This document shows, piece by piece, positions 12,172 to 24,234 of a stretch of DNA of 64,000 bases. A program made the translations under genes and the position numbers. Location of the stretch: the NCBI GenBank assembly GCA_950022295.1, contig OX465598.1, positions 90,310,001 through 90,374,000 of the forward strand, written 5' to 3'. Positions within the stretch are counted from its first letter, which is position 1, and the number at the start of each line of letters is the position of its first letter. This DNA is from Bromus sterilis. Lineage: Eukaryota > Streptophyta > Magnoliopsida > Poales > Poaceae. The notes beneath the pieces are model-generated. The model ran no database searches and had not been told where the DNA came from. It saw only the letters and a program-made list of their open reading frames with translations.

Positions 12172-14082
12172 CACTCGGGCCCAAAGTGACAAGCATTAAG
12201 AGCAACAAGTTGAAGCAAAGATGATAAACAACAATCTAGATGATAGGCAACATGCCCCCAACAATCTGATAAACTATTACATGATCTAACTCATCCAATC
12301 CCTACCATCCACTTTGCCTACAACAGGGAAATACTCACACATGGATGGAGAAGTCATGGAGGGAGGATGGAGTGGTGATGACGATGACGATGACGATGGC
12401 GATGATCTCCCCTCACCGGAGGCCAAAACAGCCTCCAGATTAGCCCTCCCGGAGAAGAACAGAGGGTGTGATTCGTCCCAAACGTATCTATAGTTTCTGC
12501 TTGCTCCATGCATGTTTTGTGTGACTTTTCCATGATTAGCTTGAACTTTCATACATGTTTGAGCATATTTGGACTAATCTATTAACCCAGTGCACCCAGC
12601 CGCCAGTTGCTGTTTTCTGCTGTTTTTGTATTTTATGTTTTCCGGCCATTAAAAGTGCTCCAAAAAATCCGGAAAAATCAAATAAAAAATCAGCGACCCG
12701 GATGCTTCCGGAATCACCAAGCATCATGAACCTTTTAAAGAGATTTGCAAAGAAAATGAGATTGTTCATGATGATTGCAACATGCATGATCCAATTCCTG
12801 TAAATGAAGTTTTATATAAGCATGTTAATTTTTGTGGAGTGGATAGACCTTGTGAAAGGCCTATGATTGAAGAAGAGAAGTATTGTAAGCAACATAAGCA
12901 TGAAAGAACAATCACTTGGGTCAAAGATTTAAATGAAATTGCTAGAGAATTGTGTGACCTTTATCCTTTTACTTGTAAACTTTGCTGCATAGAGGGTCAC
13001 TTTAATTTTCAATGCATGAACTTTCAAAGCACAACTGTTAATCAGTTGTGTGATAACATGATCACTTCTGATCTTTATGATGAACTTATGTTATTTTTGA
13101 TGTGTGAAGAGTTATCAGAAAAGACTTCTTGGCTAGATGTTAATGCCTTAGGAATTAGCAACACTTTGCAAAATTGCCATCTCTATTGTGTTGTTAATAG
13201 CCATGAAAATGATTACATAAGTAAGATTAGAAAGGAGGGAACTTTACCAAAGTATAAAAATGTCTCTTATATCTCTACTAATAAAAAGGAGAGTTTCCCC
13301 TATTGTTTCTAATGATAAACCAGGATATGTGGAGAAGCTTCATCTCCAACCACTCCCTCCTAAGGTAAATAAGAAGAAAAAGAAGAGTTGGAGGAAGAGG
13401 AGCAAGAAGGAAGAAGAATGGGTATCAACCTGGCCTGAGCATATTCCTCGCATCAATTTTTATCCTAACGGACAGAAATTTTTGGAGGACGGTGAGCTTG
13501 ATTGCATTCATTATTATCCTGATGTTAAGTCCGTAGGCACTATTGAAGATGATTTTGATTATGATATGCATGTTACTTTTTGTGATTGGCAAAATTATGA
13601 TAATGCTACTTATAATCTTGAAAATATTTTTGGTACTAACTCTGAGAGTGATGATATGGAAAGCTCTAAGCTTGGGGATGATACGATTGCAAGTCCTTTA
13701 CCCATTAGTGATGTGGTAATTGATAATTATTTTGGTAGTAAGAATAAAGACAACATGTTTACAAACATAGTTTCTAGCAATTATAATGCTCTTATCTACT
13801 ATGATGATGTTATAACTCCTATCTTTAGTGATTATAAAGGTACCTATGACATAAGGAGAAATTATCCTTATTAAACTTGTCATAATCATGGAGGGAATTA
13901 CTCCCTTGTTGAACACCATCTTCCTAATACACAATTAATATATAGTGTTCAAGTTGTTTATGATAGTCCTACTCCCACTATTACCAATGATAAAGATTAT
14001 GCTTATGTGGAGAGTAAGAGTACCCTTTTGCATGTGGATCATGGTAACAATGCTTTATGTGATACTTATATTGTTGAGTTTA
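12172..14082 (+). repeat. Direct duplication, copy 2
   Basis: Same content as 7228-9149, including the GGGTG before the A LTR remnant at 12469. It continues without interruption into the rest of gag, so the E target is empty here (about 14082). Confidence 0.9.
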
Positions 14083-14381
14083 TTCATGATCCCACTGAAA
14101 ATTATTATGAGAGGGGAACATATGCTTATAGATATTTCAATAATATCAAGTTCCCTCTCTTTATGTTGAAGGCTTTGAAGTTGCACTTATTTTGCCTTCC
14201 TATGCTAATATCTTTATGCTTCAATGAGTTTTTCCTCTACAAGATCCCTTTGCATAGGAAGCATGTTAGACTTAAATGTGTTTGTTATTTGCTTCTTGAT
14301 GCTCTCTTTTGTTCTTCAACTCTTATTCCTTATTGCTATAAAAGCATCATTAAAATCTTAAGCCTATCTTTATGGCTATAA
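12722..14381 (+). pseudogene. Gag C-terminal region with zinc knuckle, element A copy 2
   Basis: This is the counterpart of 7778-9154, extended to the natural end of the protein. The CCHC knuckle is intact. Two lesions are absent from copy 1: an 11 bp deletion near 13296, which shifts the frame, and a GAA-to-TAA change at about 13872-13874. The C-terminus (14090-14381) is hydrophobic, with two probable membrane-spanning stretches (KLHLFCLPMLISLCF and LLLDALFCSSTLIP), unusual for Gag. Whether this tail is a separate membrane function or an old env-like fusion cannot be told from sequence. It is followed by a long non-coding region and not by pol. Confidence 0.65.
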
Positions 14382-17219
14382 AGAAAGAGCTCTAGGGAGA
14401 CAACCCTTGTTATCTTTAGTTTGAGTTTTTACTTTCAGTTTTCAGTGGTCTTGATGATTGTTACTACTGTAGCAACATCATTGTATCTTTATTTTCAATC
14501 TTTGTGCCAAGTCTAGCCTCCGATTGCAAGAAAGTTCAAAAGTTGTGACATGCTGTCCAGAAAACAGATTTTGTCCTTGGACGGAAAAAATAGCCTAAAA
14601 TCACCAGATCATCTTTTTGATCTGAATTTTTTTGAAAGCGTGCTCCATACAATTGACTTTCGAGCGTCAGTTCTGAGTTTTTTTATTTGAGTTGTAGAAG
14701 TACCCCTAAAAAAATTCTTTACTACCTGCTGTTCTGTTTTTCACAGATTCTTCCACGTTTTGTCTCTCCTAACTTTTGCAAACCTTAAGCTTGCTTTTTC
14801 TTTGCAAAAACTTTTTGGCAATCTTGAGAAACAGTAGCTCTTCAAGATTATCTTTATATCCAGTGGATTTTTTTATTTATTAAGGTACTAACTTCTCTAA
14901 TCAGCTTATGATGAGTTATGTATGAAGAGAGTTTTCAAGTGTGCGATGGAAGATGATGAAAGAAGATTCGGGAGTGTCAAGCACTCAAGCTTGGGGATGC
15001 CCCCTTGCATCCCAACAAATATTCAAGGAGACTCAAGCGTTTAAGCTTGGGGATGCCCCCATGTATCCATCAACAATCATCAGTTCGTCCTTAGTCTCAC
15101 TATATTTTTATCACTTCATGCGTTATGTGCTATGCTTGGAGCGTCTCGCTCTTAGGTTTTATTTTTAGTTTTCTTTAGCTTTGCTTGTTGTTCATAACAA
15201 GTTAGATCCCGTCTTACTTTGTGTGGGAGAGAAACACGCTCCGTTTGAACTAGAACTCCTCATAGGATTTGCATGCTTATTCTTTTAGCTGTGAGCTGTT
15301 CTTTTTCTTTTCTTAGCTGCTGTTCTGTTTAGTTGTAGTGCTTTAGTTTTTCTAGAGCTTTTCTTTTGTTTTAGGTTGAACTTTCTATAGGTTGCATGTT
15401 TTATCTTATTAGAGAGTTTTCCTGTTGCACTGAGTTTTGTGTCTTGACTAGAAGTAGGTAGTTGAAGTTGCTATTCTCTTTGCAGTAGTAACTTGCAATA
15501 GTTTTGAGGTATTGACTAGAGTAATGTTTGAACTTTTGGTGTTAAGAGCTCGAGCCTATTAGTGATAGATGTCGTATTTTGGGCAATCCGTGTGTTTTTC
15601 GAAAACCAAAAACCCCTGTTGAGAACTCTAGCTACTAGATGGATCACTAACCTCTGGAGGGTTCGAATATTAGAGTACACTCACGTACCATGAGTAGAGG
15701 ATGCGCAAGGATAACCAAAACCCCATACACTCCTCCTCGGGGTACTTGTCTCTTTGTGAACCTCCTGATTAGATTGAGAGTTACCGATAATAAGTGCATG
15801 AGTTCTTTGGACTAATGTGAGTATTCGAAAGTTGACCCTTCCACCCACCTATACTTTTTCTAGCCTTTTCGGTACCGTGCATTGCCCTTTCTCACCTTGA
15901 GAGTTGGCGCATACTTCGCCGGTGCATCCAAACCCTTGGCACGATACGCTCTGTCATCATAAGCCTCCTTATATCTTTCCTCAAAACAGCCACCATACCT
16001 ACCTACAAGGAATTTCCATAGCCTTTCCGAGATACATTGCCATGCAACATCCACCTTCTCATGAATTGATCTTCATGCCATACATGCTACTTGCTTGATC
16101 GACGAGCATCATGCTAGTTGGGCCTTGCCCTAATCATTGCTACATGACGCACTAGTATCATTGCATATCCTGCTATCCTGGCAGAGGCATACATTTGCGT
16201 CATGATAGTTATATCTTCTTTACGTGAGTACCTTTGTAAAGTGTGAAAGATCTCCTATATTCTTGTAAAATATAGAGTGTTGCCCCTAAAGTGAGGAAAA
16301 GATCCCAAAGAGGACAAAATCAAAAGATCCCAAAGAGGACAAATGAGAGTTAAATAGAAAGAGCCATTGAGGCCACCAAAAAAATAGAAAAAATAGAAAA
16401 AACGAGAAAAATAAAAAGAGAGAAGGGGGCACACTACTATTCCTTTTGAGAGATCCACACTAGTACTTCATCCTCTATCCCTTGTACTCCATAGAGATCA
16501 TCATCATGCATATAGCTATGTGGGGACCTTCACACTATAGAACTTGGCTTGTATATTCCAATGATGAGCCTCCTCAAACGAGCTCTAGGTCTTCTTGATC
16601 AAGCAAGTTAGATGCACCCCCACTAGTTCCATTGGAGAGCTTTTAGCTCACATGTGCATCCGTTGCATGGCAATCCCTACTCCTCACATCATATCTATCA
16701 TATGGCCTTCTCTCGCCTATGATTGTCCTCATTGATGTGAGCCTTTCACACCTTTTTGTCTTCCTCCTCCACCTTCTTTCTGTTTCGCCTTTTAGGTGTC
16801 AACTTTCTTGCTCACGCTCATCCATTGCATGAGTGCTCAAAATATCGAAAGGGAGTGGATCAGTTTGACTTGTACCTGGCTAGTGGTCTGGGGACGAGTC
16901 AAGATAAGAATCCAAAGGAGACCAAGTGTGAAACTTTAGTAGATAGTTGTTCTTAACAACCTTTTTCTCTCTTTTTCCCAGTCCCCTGCTTGCACGCAAA
17001 CACCATCTGGAGACATTTGAGTCACGTACAGCGAGAGCTCTTGCGCCTTTTTTTCTTTTGTTGCTTGTGTCAATGCTAATATAGACTCTTGCTTGTTAAG
17101 ACTTGAATTGAATTGCATGCTTTGATTGCTTTACTTAAAAGTCCTTAAATGGTTGTGTGGAATGTCACCACAGAAATTATGCTTGTTATCATTTACCTAC
17201 TCGAGGACGAGCAGGAATT
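14382..17219 (+). other. Long 3' non-coding region of element A
   Basis: The 2.8 kb stretch holds no coding frame of note and matches 22570-24234 of element B in reverse. It contains two PPT-like copies (AAGCTTGGGGATGC at 14987-15000 and 15043-15056), a short direct repeat near 16290-16340 and an A-rich tract at 16375-16425. Its length without pol marks the family as non-autonomous. Confidence 0.6.
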
Positions 17220-17233
17220 AAGCTTGGGGATGT
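17220..17233 (+). promoter_or_regulatory. Polypurine tract of element A
   Basis: AAGCTTGGGGATGT abuts the 3' LTR start TGATATG at 17234. Confidence 0.8.
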
Positions 17234-18684
17234 TGATATGTCCCAAACGTATCTATAATTTCTGCTTGCTCCATGCATGTTTTGTGTGACTTTGCCATGA
17301 TTTGCTTGAACTTTCATACACTTTTGAGCATATTTTGACTAATCTATTAACCCAGTGCACCCAGCTGCCAGTTGCTGTTTTCTGCTGTTTTTGTATTTCA
17401 GGTTTTCCAACCATTAAAAGTGCTCCAAAAAATCCAGAAAAATCCGATAAAAATCCAGCGACCCGGAAGCTTCCGGAATCACCAAGGTAGCGGAGGGGGC
17501 CACCACCAGGAGACCAGGAGGGTCCCTGGCGCGGCCCCACCCTAGGCCGCCCAGGAGGCCTCCTGGCTGCCTGGTGGGTCCCCTCGCCACCCCCACCTAT
17601 ATTTAGCCCCCGCGGAGGAAATCCCTAATATCAAAGTACTTTTTCCAGAAGCGATTCCGATCTTCGCCGCCATCGCCAACAAGCTTCGGGGGACCAGAAT
17701 TCCTGTGCCGGCACCCTGCCGGGACGGGGACGTGCCCCTGGATTCATCTCCATCGACGTTGCTTCCTCCATCCATGAAGCGGGAGTAGTTCTCCCTCGGG
17801 CTGAGGTTTCTATCAGTAGCTATGTGTTCTTCTCTCTCTCCCATGATGTGATCTTCGTTGTGATCATAGGCTATGTTAATATAGGGTGATCCCATGATAT
17901 TTCCCCTTCCTCTATGTATTGGATTGATGTACTCAATTGATCTTATCTAGTATAATCCCCGAGACCAAGGTGACAGCTGTCTATTGGACATGGGTTAGAA
18001 GAATATTATCATGAGTGATTTCCTCTTTTGTGTGTTGATTGAAGATTGAGAGTCTCTTGGTGCTTGTCTTTGACTATCTTTGAGATATGTTGTGGTGATT
18101 GTGGTACTCTCTTTGGATGGCCGCGGTGACATTGGGAAATCCATAGATTGAGAACTACGAACTTGAGGTGTGCTTTTGTAGCCCTACATAATTCTCATCC
18201 TCTCTTGACCACAAAGGAATGACCTCCGAGTGCGTCTCCATTGCATGTTTTATGGGAAATATCATGTGATTAGACTATGTTAATGTTTTTGAGAGTTGCC
18301 ACTAGTGAAAGTATGAATCCTAGGCCTTGTTTACACCATTGTTACACCGTTTGTGCTCACTTTTGTCACATGTTTGCTTGCTGCACTTTTTTATTACAGA
18401 TTTATATTACCTTGCTTTGCCACACCTATCACTCGTATTTTACCATCTCTTCGCCGAACTAGTGCACCTATACAACTCCTAGTTGTATTAGGTGTGTTGG
18501 GGACACAAGAGACTTCTTGTATCTTAATTGTAGGGTTGCTTGAGAGAGACCATCTTCAACCTCTACTTCCCTGAGTTCGATAAACCTTAGGTCATCCACT
18601 TGAGGGAAATTGCTGTTGTCCTACAAACCTCTGCGCTTGGAGGCCCAACATAGTCTACAAGAATAGAAGCGTGCATAGACATCA
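17234..18684 (+). repeat. 3' LTR of element A
   Basis: Complete 1451 bp LTR, TGAT to ATCA, matching 26796-28233 of element B in reverse. It is followed directly by the GGGTG duplication. Confidence 0.85.
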
Positions 18685-18689
18685 GGGTG
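18685..18689. repeat. Target-site duplication GGGTG, right side of element A
   Basis: Matches 7520-7524. The interrupted Athila LTR resumes here. Confidence 0.8.
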
Positions 18690-19096
18690 GCGGCGGCTCC
18701 GCGACGAGAATTGGGAAAACGACTTTTGTTTTGGGGTTTTTCCGTAACGGGAATAAATAGGAGCGTCGGTAGGGCACCAGAGGAGGGGGGAGGCCCCAGG
18801 CGGCCAGAGGGCGCGGCCCCACCCCTGGCCGCGCCAAGGGGGTGCCTGGGGCCACCTTGGCTCCCCTCGGGTCCCACTTCTGGCTTCTGGCTCCGTCGGG
18901 TGCGTGGATTTTCTGGTATTTTTCTGGGAATTTTCTGAGACGTCCAAAAATCCATTTTCCTGCGCACAATAAAACCATACAGACAACTCTGCTGAAAACA
19001 GCGTTAGTCCGTGTTAGTTTCATCCAAATCATGCAAGAATGAGGGCAAAACAATAGCAAAAGTCTTTGGAAAAGTAGATAAGTTTGAGACGTATCA
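18690..19096 (-). repeat. LTR of the Athila-type array, proximal part
   Basis: Begins TGATACGTC at 19096 (minus strand). A TATA-like TCCTATTTATT lies near 18755, within GC-rich sequence. It continues beyond element A at 7524-6526. Confidence 0.75.
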
Positions 19097-20938
19097 ACTC
19101 CCCCAAGCTTAACATATTGCTTGTCCTCAAGAAATTCAGTACAACAAACTAAACGAGACAAAGAAAACTTTGACAAACTCTTTTGCTTCAATAGATGTAT
19201 ATAGGCATGTACTATGAAAAGAATTTAGCAAGTATCAAAACAATGCTATGAGGACAATGCACGAAGCAATCCTTCTTTCAAGTGACCAATCACAAACAAC
19301 TAAAAGTAAATAATAGGCTATTGAATATCAAGAAAAGATTACAATGCAGAAAGCTTGAACATACTAGAGTGGTATTTCGCTAGCCTCCATGAGTGAAGCA
19401 AAACATAAATGCAGAAACTCCTCCGGAGTTTTAAAGGAGACTAGAACTAAGAACTTCAGAATAAGTAATACCATAATCATGCAAAAGGCAATGTAGTACT
19501 TTGGGAAAATGCACATTACACTCAGAATGAAAATTGTGTTCTCCTAGTTGGTGCTTTGAAGAAAGAAGGTGGAGACTCTCGAACCGTGGAGTTTGTTGGA
19601 AAGGTTGAAAACCCGTGGTTGGAAGCAAAGACTAAACTTGTACTAGAGCTCTTGGTTTTGAAAACAGAGATAAAAAGTGTTTTGGGAGGTGCATGCTTCG
19701 TCAACGAATGCTAGTAGACAACTCAATCACCACATACGCTAGACATGTTTCGAGGAACGACTCCCAAGATGGAGACGATCACATCCCCTTAATCTCCTTT
19801 GTTTATCACTGCCAAAGTTTTCTGATTTCTCATAGACAAAGCGTGAAGGAGGGTTTGTTGGTTGTGATTATCTTTTGTGAGCTGGGCGCACTCATGCCAG
19901 TCCCTCCTCGTATTAGGGGTTTGCAGATTAGGCATGCAATCCCGGAATAAAACATGTCTAACATAAGACGGTCATGAATTACCTACTACTTACTCATGAG
20001 CTAAAACAGAGGCACAACACATGAGTGCTTTTGAATAATTTTGAGATGGTACAAGAAAATCTTTGTTAGGATGGCCGGTAAATACCACATAGGAAGGCAT
20101 GGTGGACTCATATGGAAAAACTGGTTTAAAGGATTTTGGATGCACAAGCAGAAATCCGCTTAGTGCGAGCGAAGGCTAGCAAGAAGACTAGGAAGCGACC
20201 AACTAGAGAGCAATAACAGTCATAATCATGCAGAGCGACAAAGTAACATTGAATTGGGCATGAAAATGATACAACTATTCTGAAACTCAAAGGTCATCAA
20301 GGCAAGGTAGACTTTTCAGTCATAAATATGTGTAAGCATGTGCCAAGTCAATCCAAGAATTCTCCAAAGGGAAATACCACTTCAGTATGCCAAACCATGA
20401 ACAATGCAATTCATGTAAATCATTTCAACTACACATTATGTACTCTAGCCATTTGGGATTAGCCACAAGGAAAGCATGAACACTGGGAAAGCATTGTAAA
20501 CATAGCACTATGTCGCTACAAGCTGGTCTCTAAATCATAAGTACAAGCATATGTACAAAAGTAGAAATGAAAAGGGTTCATACCGGTTTTCCTTGTTGCA
20601 TCCCTTTCGTCGATCTTCGTCATTACTGCCTTGTCGCTTGCACGATCGAATGTAGGAAAATATAATCAAGTGCAAATGCCATCACGGACTCGAGCTGAAC
20701 TCTGCAACAAAGAAAACTAAAGAGAGAAAAGAAAATATTTTTGGATTTTCAAAGATTTAGCGAAAGAAAAAGGAAAGAGAAATCTTTTTGTTGTTTTTGC
20801 AAAATAAAAGAACAAAGAAGAACGGGCAAAAACTTCGAAAAGATCAAAGCGAATAAAATGAAAACGGATAATACAATGGAAAGGTGAGAAGGGAACGTAC
20901 TCCCCCAAGGTTAGGCTTTTGGCCTAAGTTGGTAGCAG
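19097..20938 (-). other. PPT and 3' non-coding region of the Athila-type array
   Basis: A purine tract (AAGCTTGGGGGAGT, minus strand, just right of 19096) marks the 3' end of the internal domain. The rest, about 1.8 kb up to the ORF1 stop, carries no recognisable coding sequence. Confidence 0.6.
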
Positions 20939-22055
20939 CTACTGCCCCCAGGAGCCTCCTGCTCCGGGGTAATGGTGAGCCCAGGAGTCGTATGAGCCCT
21001 CCGGTGCGTACACCGAAGTCCTCGGGTCCTCGCATGAGGAAGGTCCTGCGCTCCAAGCGGAAGAAGACCCCTCGCCATGCTCGGTGAAGGTCTCTCCCTA
21101 GAAAGGTGTGAACTCACCATGCTCCTCGTCATCGGGCACAACCCCCTCCATGAGGTTATGCTGCTGGTAATTAGCCATGAACTCATCGAACTGAATTTCG
21201 TTGAAGGACCATCCGTCCTTGCGAGTGTTTTCAAACAAAAGTGGTGTAGGTAGACGGATCTCACGAGTAATGGTCCTTTAAAACCTCAAAATATAATCAA
21301 GGTTACCAAACTGGGAAGTCATGGTAACAAACTTATGCCTCTTCATAGCTGCAAGATCGAGACTCGCGTATGAAAAGGGAACATCATCAGGATGCGGGGT
21401 GCGCTCAAGGGACTCAAGGATAAGTGTGGCGTAAACGCCAGCATATAAATCGCCCTTGTTACTGTTCGTAACAAGGCGCCGAGCAATCAAGGCACCCACA
21501 TTATACTCATTCTTACAAGCAAGGGTGTTCGCATAAATAGCAAAGTCTGGTGCAGAATCATTGCTCGTGTTGTCACGAGCTAACACCCCTCTAGCAACAA
21601 AATACGCAAAATACCTGAGGTGTGGAAACAAGATGCTGGAATCTTCGTGCGCCGAATGTCGGTCTCCTCCTGGCATCAAAGGAAGTTGAAGAGGGTCCTC
21701 AACCCGGAAGGCTGCATGGTCATCTTAGCTTTCTGACCAACGTTAGGCAAACCTATTATATCACAAAACTGTGCCAAAGACATGGTTATGAGATCATTAT
21801 AAAGTTTGAACTCGACGGTTCTAGCATCATGATTATAACAAAAACTGTTAACAAAGCAGGAGGTAAGCTTTTTGTATTGTACCTCATGGAATAAAGCTAG
21901 CCGTGTCAAACCTGCATTGGCACAAAGGCCATAAAATTCCTCCTTAATTCCTGCAGCCTAACTGCTGAGGGTGAAGCTGCAGCTCTAGTAACTCGATCGG
22001 AGCGCTCGGGCTTCTTCTTCCCAAGCCACCCCTTTGCTTTTCCAAAGAAACTCAT
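20939..22055 (-). pseudogene. Athila-like ORF1 protein, right copy
   Basis: Starts at the ATG at 22055 (MSFFGKAKGW) and matches 2344-3027 but runs to a TAG at 20939-20941. Lesions are a frameshift near 21915 (shared with the left copy), a private 1-nt deletion near 21641, and a TAA at 21278-21280 after YILRF. The downstream part is serine- and glycine-rich with an acidic patch (VVPDDEEHGEF). It shows the full length expected, roughly 370 codons. The function is unknown; it is placed in the ATHILA ORF1 group by its core motifs. Confidence 0.6.
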
Positions 22056-22569
22056 TTCTGAAAATTTTTAAAATTCACAAAAACAAGGATTTAAACAAAG
22101 TAAGTTGAGGCAAACTACTCTACTCACTTACCTAAGGCATAAACTTGCATCAAAACTTGGAAAATAAAATTCTACACATGCATGCAAGCTCATATGAATA
22201 GCACAAAGAGCTACTAAATACTCACAAATGAGGCCACCAATCAAAAATCTAATTGGAGGGGTGAAGGAGTCACATACCAGGGAGTATTTGCTCAAAATCT
22301 CAGCTCGAACGGTGGGCTGTAGAGAGAGATCGAAAATTGCCTCCAAGAACAACAAGAACGCAAGAACAAAGTGCAAAACTCGTGTTTTTGGAGAGAGAGG
22401 AAGGAGGAGGAAGAAGACATACCTAGAGGTGGGGCCTGTGGGCCCCAGGCGCTCTGTGGGAGCGACCAGGGGGCAGGCCGCGCCAGCTGGACGCCTGGGC
22501 CACTGGTGGCCCTCCCTGGTCATCCCCAGGGGCTTCTGGGTCACTCCCGGCATGGAAATTTTTAATATA
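22056..22569 (-). other. ORF1 leader of the array, truncated against element B
   Basis: Same sequence as 3028-3541, with the GC-rich tract at 22430-22520. At 22569/22570 it passes abruptly into the 3' region of element B. The gag-protease part of this unit is missing. Confidence 0.6.
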
Positions 22570-24234
22570 GGTAGGTATGGTGGCTGTTTTGAGGAAGGAT
22601 ATAAGGAGGTTTATGATGACAGAGCGTATCATGCCAAGTGTTTGGATGTACCGGCGAAGGTGGACGCCAACTCTCGGAGTGAGAAGAAAGCAATGCACGG
22701 CACAGGAGAGGCTAGAAAAATATGGGAAGGTGGAAGTGTCAACTTTCGAATACTCACATTAGTCCGAAGAACTCATGCACTTATTATCGGTAACTCTTAA
22801 TCTAATAAGGAGGTTCAAAAAGAGACAAGTACCCCGAGGAGGAGTGTATGGGGGTTTGGTTATCCTTGCGCATCCTCGACTCATGGTACGTGAGTGTACT
22901 CTAATATTCGATCCCTCCAAAGATTAGTGATCCATCTAGTAGCTAGAGTTCTCAACTAGTTTTGCAGGTTTTGAAAATAAACACGGATTTCCCAAAATAT
23001 GACACCTATCACTAATAGGCTAGAGCTCTTGACACCAAAAGTTCAAACATTACTCACATCAATACCTCAAAACTATTGCAAGTTACTACTAAAATTAAAT
23101 AGCAATCTCAATTACCTACTTTCAAGACAAGGCACAACTCAGTGCAACAACCAACTCTCTTAACAAGATAAACATGAAAACCAAAGAGAGTTCTAGCAAT
23201 AAACTAAACAAAAGCCAAGGCTCTTGCTAAAGACAAACTAAGAATAAAACTAAACATGGCAGTAGCTATGAAAAGATAAAGAACACACAACAGCAAAAAG
23301 ATAGGCATGAAGAGTCCTATGATGTGTTCTAGATTTCGAAAGTGGAGCGTGTTTCTCTCCCACACAAAATAAGACGGGATCTAACTTGTTATGAACAGCA
23401 AGCAAAGCTAAAGAAAACTAAAAATAAAACCTAAAAGCGAGACGCTCCAAGCATAGCACATAACGCATGAAGTGATAAAAATATAGTGAGACGAAGGACG
23501 AACTGGTGATTGTTGATGGAGAAGGGGATGCACAGGGGCATCCCCAAGCTTAGACGCTTGAGTCTCCTTGAATATTTTTTGGGGATGCATGGGGGTATCC
23601 CTAAGCTTGAGCGCTCGACACTCCCGAATCTTCTTTCATCATCTTCCATCGCACACTTGAAAACTCCCTTCATACATAACTCATCATAAGCTGATTAGAG
23701 AGGTTAGTACTCTTAATAAATATTTTTTCCCTACTGGATATAAAGATATTATTGAAGAGCTACTGTTTCTAAAGATTTACAAAAGGTTTTTGCAAAGAAA
23801 AAGCAAGCTTAAGGTTTGCAAAAGTTAGGAGAGACAAAACGTGGCAGAATCTGTGAAAAACAGAACAGCAGGTAGTAAAGAATTTTTTAGGGGTACTTCT
23901 GCAACTCAAATCAAAAAACTCAGAACATACGAAAGTTCCGTGATTGTATAGAGCAAGCTGTGTAAAAAATTCAGCTAAAAAAGATGAACTGGTGATTTAA
24001 TCTGATTTTCCCGTCACGAGGACAGAATCTGTTTTTTGGACAGCATGTCACAACTTTCACTTCCCTTGTCATATGAGGCTATAAATGGCACAAAGCTTGA
24101 AAAGTAAAGATACAATGATGTTGCTACAGTAGTAACAATCATCAAGACCACTAAAAACTGAAAGAACAAACTGAAAGTGAAGATAACAAGGGTTGTCTCC
24201 CTAGAGCTCTTTCTTTATAGCCATAAAGATAGGC
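22570..24234 (-). other. 3' non-coding region of element B
   Basis: Collinear with 14382-16005 of element A in reverse. No coding frame of note; cut at 22570. Confidence 0.6.

Larger units (their letters stand above)
7525..18684 (+). mobile_element. Element A: gag-only, tRNA-Asp-type Gypsy retrotransposon, rearranged
   Basis: The element is bounded by GGGTG duplications, starts TGAT and ends ATCA. In order it has a 253 bp 5' LTR remnant, a gag fragment, the E insertion, a second copy of flank plus LTR remnant plus gag, a 2.8 kb non-coding 3' region, a PPT and a complete 3' LTR. It lacks the PBS, the N-terminal half of gag and any pol. Its better-preserved relative B shows what is missing. 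It lies inside the shared LTR of the Athila-type array in the opposite orientation. Confidence 0.8.
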
